64,000 nucleotides of DNA, taken from contig CAZTGC010000006.1 in NCBI GenBank assembly GCA_964612975.1, positions 1 to 64,000 on the forward strand, written 5' to 3'. Within the stretch, counting starts at the first letter, position 1. Each line of letters opens with the position of its first letter. The notes under the pieces are model-generated. The model saw only the letters and a program-made list of their open reading frames with translations, was not told the origin of the DNA and searched no databases. Made by a program: the position numbers and the translations under genes. This DNA is from NZ13-RE01 sp964612975 (GTDB lineage: Bacteria; Dictyoglomota; Dictyoglomia; Dictyoglomales; Dictyoglomaceae). Positions 7,058 to 17,130 of this stretch are shown piece after piece.

Positions 7058-9313
7058 ATGGAACGGGATATAAAAAAACTCATCTCTCAAATGACCCTTG
7101 AAGAAAAAGCTTCCCTCTGTTCTGGTAAAGATGCATGGCATACAAAACCTATTGAAAGACTTGGTATACCATCCATAAGAATGTCCGATGGACCTCATGG
7201 ACTAAGAAAGGCAGATGCCCTTTTTGACAAAAGTGTACCAGCTACATGTTTCCCTACAGCAGTAACCCTTGCTTCATCTTGGGATAGAGAGCTTTTGGAA
7301 AAAGTGGGAAAAGCGATAGGAGAAGAATGTCAAGCAGAGAATGTTCAAATACTTCTTGGACCTGGAGTAAACATTAAAAGATCGCCTCTTTGCGGAAGAA
7401 ATTTTGAATATTATTCGGAAGATCCTTTCCTTTCCTCTGAAATAGCAAAGCATTTTATAAAAGGTGTACAAAGTGAGGGGGTTGGGACTTCCATAAAACA
7501 TTTTGCAGCAAATAATCAAGAACATAGAAGACTCACAGTAGATGCTATTGTTGATGAAAGAACATTAAGAGAAATATATCTTGCAAGCTTTGAAAGAGCT
7601 GTAAAAGAAGCAAAACCTTGGACTGTAATGTGTTCATATAACAAGGTAAATGGAACTTATGCATCTGAAAATGAATTTCTGCTTACACAAATATTAAGAA
7701 ATGAATGGAGTTTTGAGGGTTTTGTAGTATCAGATTGGGGAGCGGTAAACGATAGAGTGCTTGGACTTTCTGCAGGACTTGATCTTCAAATGCCCTATGA
7801 TGGAGGGCATGGAGATAGAAAGATTATAGAAGCAGTAAAAAGTGGAAAACTACTAGAAGAAGTTTTAGATAGAGCATTGGAAAGAATATTAAAGATAGTG
7901 TTCAGAGCAATTGAAAATAAAAGGGAAAATACAACCTATGACAAAGAAGCCCATCATAAGTTAGCAAGAGAAGTTGCAAGAGAGTGTTTTGTATTACTCA
8001 AAAACGAAGATAATATTCTACCCTTAAAGAAAGAGGGAACTATCGCATTAATTGGAGCCTTTGCTAAAAAACCAAGATTTCAAGGAGGAGGAAGTTCTCA
8101 TGTTAATCCAACAAAGGTTGATGATGCTGTAGAAGAGATTACAAAACTTGTTGAAGGAAAAGCAAATATTCTATATGCAGAGGGATATAATTTAGAAAAT
8201 GATATCCCAGATGAAAAACTAATAGAAGAGGCAAAAGAGATAGCCAAGAGGGCAAATGTGGTAGTTATCTTTGCAGGACTTCCCGAGAGATATGAATCAG
8301 AAGGATATGATAGGGATCATATGAAAATGCCTGAAACTCATAATAAATTAATTGAGGAGATAGCTCAAGTTAACAATAATTTAGTGGTAGTTCTCAGTAA
8401 TGGCTCTCCTGTAGAGATGCCATGGGTAGAAAAATCCAAAGCAATTCTTGAAACATATTTAGGAGGACAAGCATGGGGAGGAGCAGTAGCTGATGTACTT
8501 TTGGGGATAGCAAATCCTTCTGGGAAACTTGCAGAAACATTTCCTAAGAAATTAACTGATAATCCATCTTATTTATTCTTCCCAGGGGAAAAAGACTGTG
8601 CAGAGTATAGAGAAGGTATATTCGTAGGATATAGATACTATGACAAAAAAGAAATGGAAGTATTGTTCCCCTTTGGATATGGACTTTCATACACAAATTT
8701 TGAGTATTCAGATTTAAGATTAGAAAAAAAAGAATTGACGGATCGAGAAATATTAAAGGTAAAAATAAAAGTTAAAAATACTGGAAAGGTAAGGGGAAAA
8801 GAGATAGTACAACTTTATGTAAAAGATGTAAAAAGTAGCGTTATAAGACCACAAAAAGAATTAAAGGGATTTGTAAAGGTAGAGTTAGAATCAGGAGAAG
8901 AAAAAGAGGTAGAATTTGAATTAGATAAAAGAGCCTTTGCATATTTCAATGTGGATATCAAAGATTGGTATGTGGAAACTGGAGAATTTGAAATATTAAT
9001 AGGAAAATCATCAAGAGATATTGTATTAAAGGATACCGTTTATGTAAAATCCACAGTTGAAATTAAGAGAAAATATCATAAAAATTCCACAATTGGAGAT
9101 ATTATAGAAGATCCTTATGCAGAAGAAATCTTTAAACCTATAATTCAACAAATCATAGAAAAAAGTCCATTAAAAGATGCCCCGGAAGATCTATATCAAA
9201 TGTTTGTAAATATGATGAGATATATGCCCTTAAGAAATCTCTTATCCTTTGGAGGGGGACAATTTACCGAAGAAATGCTGGATGAACTCATCAGAAAACT
9301 AAATAGAGAATAA
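7058..9313 (+). CDS. GH3 beta-glucosidase
   Basis: Glycoside hydrolase family 3 enzyme that removes terminal beta-linked glucose (or related sugars) from oligosaccharides. The N-terminal TIM barrel contains SDGPHG, KHFAANNQE and the nucleophile Asp226 in VVSDWG. The alpha/beta sandwich (about 310-540) and a fibronectin-III-like domain (about 575-665) follow. An extra about 80-residue helical tail after that domain resembles tails in other thermophile GH3 enzymes. There is no signal peptide, so it acts in the cytoplasm on imported oligosaccharides. An AAGGAGG site precedes the ATG. The gene is single and ends at a strong bidirectional terminator. Exact substrate preference (glucoside, xyloside) is not decided by sequence reading alone. 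Confidence 0.93.
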   Translation: MERDIKKLISQMTLEEKASLCSGKDAWHTKPIERLGIPSIRMSDGPHGLRKADALFDKSVPATCFPTAVTLASSWDRELLEKVGKAIGEECQAENVQILLGPGVNIKRSPLCGRNFEYYSEDPFLSSEIAKHFIKGVQSEGVGTSIKHFAANNQEHRRLTVDAIVDERTLREIYLASFERAVKEAKPWTVMCSYNKVNGTYASENEFLLTQILRNEWSFEGFVVSDWGAVNDRVLGLSAGLDLQMPYDGGHGDRKIIEAVKSGKLLEEVLDRALERILKIVFRAIENKRENTTYDKEAHHKLAREVARECFVLLKNEDNILPLKKEGTIALIGAFAKKPRFQGGGSSHVNPTKVDDAVEEITKLVEGKANILYAEGYNLENDIPDEKLIEEAKEIAKRANVVVIFAGLPERYESEGYDRDHMKMPETHNKLIEEIAQVNNNLVVVLSNGSPVEMPWVEKSKAILETYLGGQAWGGAVADVLLGIANPSGKLAETFPKKLTDNPSYLFFPGEKDCAEYREGIFVGYRYYDKKEMEVLFPFGYGLSYTNFEYSDLRLEKKELTDREILKVKIKVKNTGKVRGKEIVQLYVKDVKSSVIRPQKELKGFVKVELESGEEKEVEFELDKRAFAYFNVDIKDWYVETGEFEILIGKSSRDIVLKDTVYVKSTVEIKRKYHKNSTIGDIIEDPYAEEIFKPIIQQIIEKSPLKDAPEDLYQMFVNMMRYMPLRNLLSFGGGQFTEEMLDELIRKLNRE

Positions 9314-9348
9314 ATAAAGGGGGGAAGGTCCCCCCCTCTTTATTTTTT
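9312..9348. terminator. bidirectional terminator between GH3 gene and lgt
   Basis: A long hairpin with G-rich and C-rich arms (AAATAAAG...GGGG / CCCC...CTTTATTT) is flanked by A-runs on the left and a T-run on the right. It can terminate the plus-strand GH3 transcript and the long minus-strand operon ending with lgt, whose stop codon lies inside it. Confidence 0.9.
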
Positions 9349-10152
9349 TGACCTTTTCATCACTTGAGCCTTTGGAATCCAAGGAAGAAGAGGCTGATTT
9401 CTTAATCTTCTATTAAAGGCATATATTCCGAAAATAATAAGTACCAAAGACATCACTTGAGATCCTGTTAAATATAAGAAATTTCTTATATTATCTCGGA
9501 ATACTTCTACTATAAAGAAGGTAAGCGAATAATAGATAAAGAATTTTGTAGTAATCTCTCCTTCAAAGGACTTATGTTTTTTAATATACAAAAGATATAG
9601 AAAAACTATAATAAAACCAAAGGTATAGTATAACTCTGTTGCATGTCTATATCCATAAATATTAGGAAATTTTACTCCCCAAAGGAGAGGAGTATCATAT
9701 CCATAACAACATCCATTTAGAAAACATCCAATCCTTCCAATAGCTGAACCAATGGTCAAAGCAGGAGCAGAGATATCTAAGAATTTCCAATATGGAATTT
9801 TATACTTTCTTAAGTAAAGAAGGATAACACCTAAGGCTGTTAAAAACCCACCAAAAAATATTAATCCACCATCCCAAAGATAAAGAATAGAAATAAGTCT
9901 ATCCTGGTAGCTATTCCAATATTTTATTACATAAACTATTCTTGCTCCTATTATAGAACTTATGATACTCAAAACAGATATGTTTAAAACATGATCTGGA
10001 TCGATATTTTCCCTTTTAGCCCATCTCATTGCCAATAGAATACCAATAAGAAATCCAAGGGCAACAAAAGTACCCCAAGAATAGATGGTGATAGGACCAA
10101 TTTTATAGTTTAGGATATTAAATTGGGGAAATGTGAGAAGTTTAGGATACAT
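9340..10152 (-). CDS. lgt: prolipoprotein diacylglyceryl transferase
   Basis: Integral membrane enzyme that transfers diacylglycerol from phosphatidylglycerol to the lipobox cysteine of prolipoproteins. The 270-residue protein has about seven membrane segments and the signature GRIGCFLNGCCYG, plus the HATELYY segment. It overlaps the upstream lspA by 11 bp, so the two lipoprotein-maturation enzymes are translated together. It is the last gene of the long ackA-fab-smc operon, and its stop codon sits within the terminator. Confidence 0.96.
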   Translation of the reverse strand: MYPKLLTFPQFNILNYKIGPITIYSWGTFVALGFLIGILLAMRWAKRENIDPDHVLNISVLSIISSIIGARIVYVIKYWNSYQDRLISILYLWDGGLIFFGGFLTALGVILLYLRKYKIPYWKFLDISAPALTIGSAIGRIGCFLNGCCYGYDTPLLWGVKFPNIYGYRHATELYYTFGFIIVFLYLLYIKKHKSFEGEITTKFFIYYSLTFFIVEVFRDNIRNFLYLTGSQVMSLVLIIFGIYAFNRRLRNQPLLPWIPKAQVMKRSKK

Positions 10153-10579
10153 CTAATTTACCTCCCTTGTTTTTAAACATATTTAAAAATAAAAGAAATA
10201 TACCAAAAGAAATAAAAGAATCAGCAAGATTAAACACAGGAAATTTTCCAAAGGATAGAAAGTCAATAACATAGCCATAAAATACTCTATCATATAAATT
10301 ACCTAAGGTTCCTGCAAGAATAAAGGATATCCCATAATAGAAAACTTTCTTTTTTATCACATAAAAAATAAGGAAAAAACTTACAAGTATACCTGCAAAT
10401 ACTAAAAAAAAATGAGGGATATCAATACTTAAAGCTCCACCATAATTATATAAAAGATGAAGAGAAAAAAAAGAATTTTTGGGGTACGGCTTATTCAAGG
10501 TCAAAGCTCTTTTCATCACCTCCTTACTTATCCTATCTACCATAAAAAGAATAACCGTCAGATATAATCCATTCTTCAT
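10142..10579 (-). CDS. lspA: lipoprotein signal peptidase (signal peptidase II)
   Basis: Aspartyl membrane protease that removes the signal peptide after Lgt has lipidated the cysteine. Four membrane segments are visible, and the two catalytic aspartates sit in NLYDR and FNLADSF. The frame is open further upstream to 10609. However, the ATG at 10577-10579 overlaps the TGA of the preceding GNAT gene (ATGA) and gives the usual N-terminus MKNGLYLTV, so I take it as the start (145 residues) with translational coupling. A GGAGGAGG sequence within the end of the upstream gene lies somewhat far from this ATG. Confidence 0.95.
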   Translation of the reverse strand: MKNGLYLTVILFMVDRISKEVMKRALTLNKPYPKNSFFSLHLLYNYGGALSIDIPHFFLVFAGILVSFFLIFYVIKKKVFYYGISFILAGTLGNLYDRVFYGYVIDFLSFGKFPVFNLADSFISFGIFLLFLNMFKNKGGKLDVS

Positions 10580-11025
10580 AAATAATATAATAAAGCCTCC
10601 TCCCCACAATCAGGAAATTTAGGACATTTAGTACAATCAGTCCAGACTTTATAATGTAAAATTCTTTTATCTATTCTTTTAAATCCTAATTTTTCAAAAT
10701 ACTCAGGAATATATGTTAAAGAAAGAACCCTTTTTAAACCTAAAAATTTTGCCTCTCTTAAACATATCTTCACTAATCTCTCTCCCCATCTTTGTCCCCT
10801 ATGATTCTCTTTTACAATTAAAGATCTTATTTCTCCCAAATCTTCCCAAATTACATGAAGGGCACAACACCCAACAATTATACCATTAATCTCCAACACA
10901 TAAAAATCTCTAATATTTTCATATAAATCACTGAGGGATCTGGGAAGAAGAAATCCCCTATCCGCAAACTCATTTATTAATTTTTGAAGTTCAGAAATAT
11001 CATAAATTTTGGCTTTTCTAATCAT
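10576..11025 (-). CDS. GNAT N-acetyltransferase, short ArgA-like (putative N-acetylglutamate synthase)
   Basis: A 149-residue GNAT acetyltransferase with the acetyl-CoA loop ENHRGQRWGERL. Two features point to the short N-acetylglutamate-synthase subgroup found in bacteria without a classical ArgA: the N-terminal RSLSDLYEN segment, and a cysteine-containing tail (DCTKCPKFPDCGE). Such an enzyme would prime arginine synthesis with acetylglutamate, complementing the acetyl-recycling ArgJ encoded at 42634. It is located between ftsY and lspA with no arginine gene next to it, so the assignment rests on sequence type only. Another amino-acid acetyltransferase activity remains possible. Confidence 0.75.
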   Translation of the reverse strand: MIRKAKIYDISELQKLINEFADRGFLLPRSLSDLYENIRDFYVLEINGIIVGCCALHVIWEDLGEIRSLIVKENHRGQRWGERLVKICLREAKFLGLKRVLSLTYIPEYFEKLGFKRIDKRILHYKVWTDCTKCPKFPDCGEEALLYYL

Positions 11026-11026
11026 A

Positions 11027-11914
11027 TTAATCTCCTATTAAAAAATTATTAATAAATTCTTCAGGCTGAAAAACTTTTAAATCCTCAATAGATTCTCCTA
11101 TGGAGACAAACTTTACTGGTAGAGAAAATCTCTTTACTAAATTGAATATTACACCGCCTTTTGCAGTTCCATCTAATTTAGTTAATATCATTCCTGTCAA
11201 ATTAAGAGCATCTTTAAATATTTCTACCTGTTTAATAACATTTTGTCCCAAAGTTGCATCTATTACTAAAAGATCTTCTATTGCAGGATAACCTAGATTT
11301 TTTTCAACAACTCTTTCAATTTTTTTTAGCTCTTCAATAAGATTTGTTTTAGTATGCATTCTTCCAGCAGTATCTATAAGAACAACATTTTTCCCCCTTG
11401 CCTTTGCAAATTCTAGGGAATTATAGACTACTGATGCCGGATCTGCACCTTCCTTTTGAGCTATAACCTCTACTCCTACCCTCTCACCCCAAATTTTTAT
11501 TTGTTCAATGGCTCCTGCTCTAAAGGTATCACTTGCAGATATAACAGGAGAATTGCCTAAACTTTTAAGGTAATATGCCATCTTTCCTATGGAGCTTGTT
11601 TTGCCTGTCCCATTAACCCCTGAAAATATAACAACATTTATAATTTCAGGCTGAAGATTAAGACTATTGTTTAACCCAGAAAAGAGAGAGTACAGATATT
11701 CTTTAAGAAAAATTCTCACTTCTAATAATTGAGAGAATCTTTTATTTTTAATCTCTCTTATTATTTCTTCGGTAAGCTCTAAACCTAAATCCCCTTGAAG
11801 TAGGTGGGCTTCTAACTCTTCATAAAAATCATCATTCAATCTATTAATCTTAAATATTTCTTGTAATTTTTTAGCAAAATCTTGAAATTTCGAAAGATTT
11901 TTCCAAAAGCTCAT
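11027..11914 (-). CDS. ftsY: signal recognition particle receptor FtsY
   Basis: GTPase that docks SRP-ribosome complexes at the membrane for co-translational insertion. The 295-residue NG domain has the G1 loop GVNGTGKTSS (about 99-108), DTAGRMH, and TKLDGTAKGG near the C-terminus. It lacks the long acidic A domain of E. coli FtsY, as in many compact bacteria. The ATG overlaps the smc stop codon (ATGA), indicating coupling; the smc-ftsY pair is a common bacterial arrangement. Confidence 0.96.
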   Translation of the reverse strand: MSFWKNLSKFQDFAKKLQEIFKINRLNDDFYEELEAHLLQGDLGLELTEEIIREIKNKRFSQLLEVRIFLKEYLYSLFSGLNNSLNLQPEIINVVIFSGVNGTGKTSSIGKMAYYLKSLGNSPVISASDTFRAGAIEQIKIWGERVGVEVIAQKEGADPASVVYNSLEFAKARGKNVVLIDTAGRMHTKTNLIEELKKIERVVEKNLGYPAIEDLLVIDATLGQNVIKQVEIFKDALNLTGMILTKLDGTAKGGVIFNLVKRFSLPVKFVSIGESIEDLKVFQPEEFINNFLIGD

Positions 11915-14900
11915 TTAAAACTTACCTCTTTTTCTAAATTATATACTATAATTTGAGAGGAGCCTTTTTCATTAATCGTTATTCCATATAAAATCTCTGA
12001 AAACCTCATTAAAGTAGGGTTATGACTTATCAAAATAAACTGAATCTTCTTACTTAAATCTTTTATTTTTTCACCCAGTATCTCTGCATTATGATTATCT
12101 AAAGCAGAATCTATCTCATCCCAGAAACAAAAATTAACAGGTGCTATCTCAATACCAGCTAAAAGTAAAGAGAGAGCAGAGACACTTTTCTCTCCTCCCG
12201 ATAACATCAATAAACTTTTGTAGTTTTTCCTGTCCGAAGTTATTTTTATTGAGACCTCACTGTTAAGAGAATCTTCTAAATTAGTTAGGATCAAATCAAA
12301 TTCTCCATGAGGAAAAAACAACTTCCAATTTTTATTAGAAATATATCTTAATTTTTCATAGGCATCTAAGAATCTTCTTTCTGCTTCTCTTCTTGTATCT
12401 TTTATAATTTTTCTTAAAGAAGAAATGGAGCCATATATATCCTCTAATTCTTCAGATAATTCTTTATATTTTCTTCCTTCCTCTAATAATTTCTCCTTCG
12501 CCAAAAAATTTATAGGACCTATTTCTTCTATTTCCCTTAAAACTTCCTTTTCCTTTGATTTTAATTTACTCTCGGGAAGATCAATTTTCAAAGATGGTTT
12601 TTTATTGAATTTTTCTAAATATTCTTTTTCCATCTCATCTTTTCTTTTATTTAACTGTTTTAGAATTGTTTCTTCCATAATAATTTCTTCCCTTAGTTTT
12701 TGCCATTTTTCTTTTAATATTTTCTCTTCTTCTTTTAAGATCTTAATATCTTTTTCTCTTTTATTAATCTTCTCTCTTAATCCTTCCTCCTGTTCCTTTT
12801 CTTGTACTTCCTTTTTCTCTAAATAATCTCTTTCATTTATTAGCTTTTCTAAATCTCTCCTTAGATTTTCTTCCAAGATTTTTAAATCATTTAACCTCTT
12901 TTCTAAAACCTCTTTTCTTTCTTTGAGAAAGCTTCTTTTCTTATCTAAAAAAATATATTCACCCATAATTTCTTCGTATCTTTTTCTTTTTATTTCCAAT
13001 GTTTCTTCCAAAAATAAAATTTCTCTTTTTAAAAGATCCAAAATTCTTATAGATTCTTCACCTTCCCTCAGAAAACTCATAAGATTTTCCATGTTTTTAT
13101 TATATTCTTTTAGATTATTTAATCCTTTCTCAATTTTTTCTTCTATTTTTGTTAAAAGAGTTTTTATCTTTTCCTTTCTCTTTAATAATTCTTTTAAATG
13201 ATTTCTAAGATTTAAGAGATCTTCTTCTAAGAAGCTCATATTTTGAGTTAGTTGTTTTATTTTTTCTTCCTTTTCAATTTTCATCTTATTTATATTTAAG
13301 GTATTCTGAATATTTAATCTTATTCCACCACTTATAGTTCCATTTCCTAAAAATACTTCTCCCTTTAAAGTAACTAATCTCCATCCTTCTTTTAAAAGAT
13401 AACTTCTTTTTAATGCAGACTCAAAATCCTCAAAGATCAGCACATTTCCTAAAATATTATAAATTAGACCCTCATACTGAGGTTGAAATCTTATTACGTT
13501 AATTGCCCATAAACCATAAGAAATATTTTTTTGTTTATGTTCCCTATTATAAAAATTAAGGGGTCTAAAGGTAGCCCACCCCAAGTTTTTCTCTCTTAAA
13601 TATTCTATCAATCTTTTTGCTGAGTACTCATCTCTAACTATAATATCAAAGAGAGAATTTCCCAATATACAATAAATAGCATTTAAATATTTTTTTTCTA
13701 CTTGAATAATATCTGCTATTATCCCGAAGACCTCTTCATCTTTTAAAGATAAAACTTCTCTTACTCCCTTGGGATAATTATCCAACAAAGCCTCTTCTAA
13801 ATCTCTTAATATTCTCCTTTCCTTCTGAAATTCAAAGTTTAATTCTTCTAAATATCTTTCCTTTGATCTTATTATTGTTTCCTTTGCTTTTAGATCCTCA
13901 TGGGTTTTAGCAAAATAATTTTCTAATAATTCTTTTTTTATCTTTAACTTTTCTAAAACCCTTTTAACTCTACTTATAGAATTCTCAAGGGAAATCAACT
14001 TATTCTCTAAAAATTCTTTATCTAAGGATAAATATTCAGTAAAAGAAGATAATTTTTGTTCATATTTATATTTCAATATCTCTTTTTCTCTTAATTCTTT
14101 TTCTATTTCCTTTAATTCCCTCTCTAAATTAAATAATTCTGTTTTTTCTTTATTATCTTTAAGATCTCTTAATTCTTTATCTATATATTCCAATTCCTTT
14201 TTAAGATTTGTAATCTCCTCTTCAGCTCTTTCTTTTTTATCAGAAGTGCTTATAATTTTTTGATTCTCAATCTCAATTTTTAATCTCATCTCCATTAATA
14301 ATGCCTTTATCTTTCCCCATTCTTTTTGATAGTCATTAGTTTCCAACTCTATTTTCCTAAGCTCTTCTTGCAATTTAATAAGATTATCATTGATAAAAGC
14401 AAATTCATTTTTTAACTTTTCTATTTTTTTCTCCTTTTCCCATATTTCTCTATTATAGGACTCAAAGGTTTTTTCAATTCTTTGCCATTGATAGAAGATT
14501 AGAGATTCCCTTACACTCTCCAATTCTTTTGATAAAGAGAGATAATGTTCTGCATCCTTGGCCTCCTTTTTTAGAATTTCAAGATTCTCCAAAAGAGCTA
14601 ATCTCTTATCTTCTAATTCTCTCCATTTAGCTTCTATTATCTCTAGCTTAAATTGAGTTTCCTTAACCTTTTCTTGATACCCTGAAATTCCTGCTATATC
14701 TTCTATAAATCTCTTTAGTTCTTCTTTATTTAATATTAAAGTTTCTAACTCTCCCTGACCTATAAAAACAAAATTATGTCTTCCTAATCCATATGTGGAA
14801 AGAAAGAGCTGAAGATCCCTTAATCTTACAGTCTTATCATTTAAAAAATACTCACTCTCTCCATCTCTCTCAAGCCTTCTTGAAATAGTAACTTCCTGGA

Positions 14901-15177
14901 AGAAATTATCCCCCTGGGGAAGCATAAGTACTACAGAAACTTGAGTATATTTAGAAAAAGAAAGAAATTTATTTCCTCCAAAAATAACTTCCTCGGATTT
15001 TTCTGCCCTTAATAATTTTGTGCGTTGCTCTCCAAAAACCCATCTAACAGCATCCAATATATTGCTCTTTCCCGATCCATTAGGTCCTGTGATTACAATA
15101 AAATTACTTTTAAAAGGAACTTTTTGTTTTTCGAAAAAGGATTTAAAATGCTGAAGCTCTAACTCTTTAAGATACAT
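11911..15177 (-). CDS. smc: chromosome segregation ATPase SMC
   Basis: Large ATPase that organises and compacts the chromosome with ScpA/ScpB (not in this window). The N-terminal Walker A is GPNGSGKS (31-38). Long heptad-rich coiled coils flank a central hinge (about 450-600). The C-terminal head has LSGGEKSVSAL followed by the FCFWDEIDSALD Walker B. At 1088 residues it is about 90 shorter than many bacterial SMCs, consistent with shorter coiled-coil arms. It overlaps rnc by 11 bp upstream and ftsY by 4 bp downstream. Confidence 0.97.
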   Translation of the reverse strand: MYLKELELQHFKSFFEKQKVPFKSNFIVITGPNGSGKSNILDAVRWVFGEQRTKLLRAEKSEEVIFGGNKFLSFSKYTQVSVVLMLPQGDNFFQEVTISRRLERDGESEYFLNDKTVRLRDLQLFLSTYGLGRHNFVFIGQGELETLILNKEELKRFIEDIAGISGYQEKVKETQFKLEIIEAKWRELEDKRLALLENLEILKKEAKDAEHYLSLSKELESVRESLIFYQWQRIEKTFESYNREIWEKEKKIEKLKNEFAFINDNLIKLQEELRKIELETNDYQKEWGKIKALLMEMRLKIEIENQKIISTSDKKERAEEEITNLKKELEYIDKELRDLKDNKEKTELFNLERELKEIEKELREKEILKYKYEQKLSSFTEYLSLDKEFLENKLISLENSISRVKRVLEKLKIKKELLENYFAKTHEDLKAKETIIRSKERYLEELNFEFQKERRILRDLEEALLDNYPKGVREVLSLKDEEVFGIIADIIQVEKKYLNAIYCILGNSLFDIIVRDEYSAKRLIEYLREKNLGWATFRPLNFYNREHKQKNISYGLWAINVIRFQPQYEGLIYNILGNVLIFEDFESALKRSYLLKEGWRLVTLKGEVFLGNGTISGGIRLNIQNTLNINKMKIEKEEKIKQLTQNMSFLEEDLLNLRNHLKELLKRKEKIKTLLTKIEEKIEKGLNNLKEYNKNMENLMSFLREGEESIRILDLLKREILFLEETLEIKRKRYEEIMGEYIFLDKKRSFLKERKEVLEKRLNDLKILEENLRRDLEKLINERDYLEKKEVQEKEQEEGLREKINKREKDIKILKEEEKILKEKWQKLREEIIMEETILKQLNKRKDEMEKEYLEKFNKKPSLKIDLPESKLKSKEKEVLREIEEIGPINFLAKEKLLEEGRKYKELSEELEDIYGSISSLRKIIKDTRREAERRFLDAYEKLRYISNKNWKLFFPHGEFDLILTNLEDSLNSEVSIKITSDRKNYKSLLMLSGGEKSVSALSLLLAGIEIAPVNFCFWDEIDSALDNHNAEILGEKIKDLSKKIQFILISHNPTLMRFSEILYGITINEKGSSQIIVYNLEKEVSFK

Positions 15178-15874
15178 TTTCTTTCAATTTTTGAAGAGCT
15201 TTTTTAGCTGCTTGAGTTTCTGCCTGTCTTTTACTTTTTCCTTCTCCCTCAGAGACCTTCTCATCATCAATCCACAATTCTACAAAAAAACGCTTGTTAT
15301 GTTGAGGACCTTCTTCTCTTACAAGTTTATATATGGGTTTTTTATTCATAGCTGAAAGAAGCTTTCTTAAGAGAGTCTTCCAATCTATTTCATATTCGGC
15401 TCTTTCAAGTTCCTCTTTATATATATCTATCAAAAATTCCTTTACAAATTCAAATCCTTTATCTAAAAAAAGCGCTCCTATATATGCTTCAAAAAGATCT
15501 GCCAAAATTGAATCCTTTTCTCTTCCCTTTTGAAGCTCTTCTCCCCTTCCTAAAAGAATAAAATTATTTAAACCTAATTTCTTTGCTTTTTTAGCTAAGG
15601 TCTCCTTCTTTACAAGATAATTCTTAATCTGAGATAAAATTCCTTCACTGGCATTTTTATAGGTTTTATATAAGCTTTCACTCACAATTAGTCCAATTAC
15701 ACTATCACCTAAAAATTCTAACCTTTGGTTATTCACACCAATGGGAGGGTTTTCATGATAGTAAGAGGGATGAACTAATGCTTCTAACAATAAAGAAGGA
15801 TTTGAAAATAAAATCCCAGTGGTTTTCTCTAACATTTTCAATATTTCAGTTATATCTTTAGTATCATTTTTCAT
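15167..15874 (-). CDS. rnc: ribonuclease III
   Basis: Double-strand-specific endoribonuclease for rRNA processing and mRNA turnover. The catalytic domain has the signature RLEFLGDSVIGL (51-62) and a second acidic motif DLFEAYIGAL. The C-terminal double-stranded RNA-binding domain (about 160-230) ends in SKRQAETQAAKKAL. It lies in the conserved order fabF-rnc-smc-ftsY and overlaps both neighbours by 11 bp. Full length at 235 residues. Confidence 0.97.
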   Translation of the reverse strand: MKNDTKDITEILKMLEKTTGILFSNPSLLLEALVHPSYYHENPPIGVNNQRLEFLGDSVIGLIVSESLYKTYKNASEGILSQIKNYLVKKETLAKKAKKLGLNNFILLGRGEELQKGREKDSILADLFEAYIGALFLDKGFEFVKEFLIDIYKEELERAEYEIDWKTLLRKLLSAMNKKPIYKLVREEGPQHNKRFFVELWIDDEKVSEGEGKSKRQAETQAAKKALQKLKENVS

Positions 15875-17111
15875 TTGAATATTTCTTAAAGACTAAAGAA
15901 GCATTTTGTCCGCCAAATCCAAAGGAGTTCTTTAAAGCATACTTTATTTCCTTAACTCTTGCCTTATTTGGGACATAATCAAGATCACAGTCTGGATCTT
16001 TTTCTTCATAATTAATTGTAGGAGGGATAATTCCATTATAAATAGACAAGACAGTGGCAACACACTCTACCGCCCCTGCTGCTCCTAATAGATGTCCGAA
16101 AATGGATTTATTAGAGCTTATTGCCAATCTATAGGCATGTTCTCCAAATAGTTTCTTGATTGCTAAGGTCTCTACCTTATCGTTAAGCTTTGTGGAAGTC
16201 CCATGGGCATTAATATAATCAATCATATCATAGGAAATTCCTGAATCTAAAATAGCTCTTTTCATAGCAAGCATTGCTCCTATTCCCTCTGGATCAGGAG
16301 CAGTTATATGATATCCATCATCAGAGGTACCAAAACCTATAATTTCAGCATAAATTCTTGCATTTCTTTTTAAGGCGTGTTCTAAACTTTCTAAAATTAA
16401 AATACTCGCTCCTTCGGACATAACAAATCCATCTCTTCTTGCATCAAAAGGTTTACTTGCCTTCTCTGGAGGATCATTTTGGGTAGAGAGGGCTTGGATA
16501 GCGCAAAAGCCTGCAAGTCCCATAGGAGTTATACTTGCCTCGGTCCCTCCAACTATAGCACATTCTACTTCTCCTTGAGCAATAAGCTTATATCCATATC
16601 CAATAGCATGAGCACTTGCAGCACAAGCAGTAACTGGAGCAAAATTAGGACCTTTAAATCCATACTGTATTGCAATATTTCCAGGAGCCATATTTATAAT
16701 CATCATAGGAACCACAAAGGGACTTACCTTTTTTGGCCCCTTTTCAAGAAGGACCCTGAATTGACTCTCTAAGGTCTCTAAACCTCCAATTCCAGACGCA
16801 ACAATTACCGCAGTATTTTCTTTTTCTTCTTCAGTGGGTTCCCAATCTGCATCTTTTAACGCCAGCATTGTTGAGGCTAAGGAAAACTGACAAAATCTAT
16901 CTAATCTTCGTGTTTCCCTTTTATCAATAAAATCTTCTGGATTAAAATCTTTTATCTCTCCTGCGATTTTTGTTGGATAATCATCGGGAGGAAATCTCTC
17001 AATATAACTTATTCCAGATTGCCCATTTTTTAAATTTTCCCAAAATTTATCTTTCCCTATTCCGATAGGGGATACCACACCCACTCCAGTAACAACAACT
17101 CTTTTTTTCAT
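15864..17111 (-). CDS. fabF: 3-oxoacyl-ACP synthase II
   Basis: Condensing enzyme that elongates acyl-ACP with malonyl-ACP in type II fatty-acid synthesis. The nucleophile is Cys163 in TACAASAHAIG. The two histidines lie in NAHGTSTK and GHLLGAAGA, completing the Cys-His-His triad of the FabB/FabF class. The 415-residue length is normal. The gene follows acpP after an intercistronic hairpin that may lower its expression relative to the carrier protein. Confidence 0.96.
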   Translation of the reverse strand: MKKRVVVTGVGVVSPIGIGKDKFWENLKNGQSGISYIERFPPDDYPTKIAGEIKDFNPEDFIDKRETRRLDRFCQFSLASTMLALKDADWEPTEEEKENTAVIVASGIGGLETLESQFRVLLEKGPKKVSPFVVPMMIINMAPGNIAIQYGFKGPNFAPVTACAASAHAIGYGYKLIAQGEVECAIVGGTEASITPMGLAGFCAIQALSTQNDPPEKASKPFDARRDGFVMSEGASILILESLEHALKRNARIYAEIIGFGTSDDGYHITAPDPEGIGAMLAMKRAILDSGISYDMIDYINAHGTSTKLNDKVETLAIKKLFGEHAYRLAISSNKSIFGHLLGAAGAVECVATVLSIYNGIIPPTINYEEKDPDCDLDYVPNKARVKEIKYALKNSFGFGGQNASLVFKKYSNEK

Positions 17112-17130
17112 CCTTTCCCTCCTTCTAAAT

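Noticed and set aside
12425..13201. Ser/Phe/Leu-rich frames opposite smc
   Set aside because: They mirror the Lys/Glu-rich coiled coil of SMC and are typical antisense artefacts.
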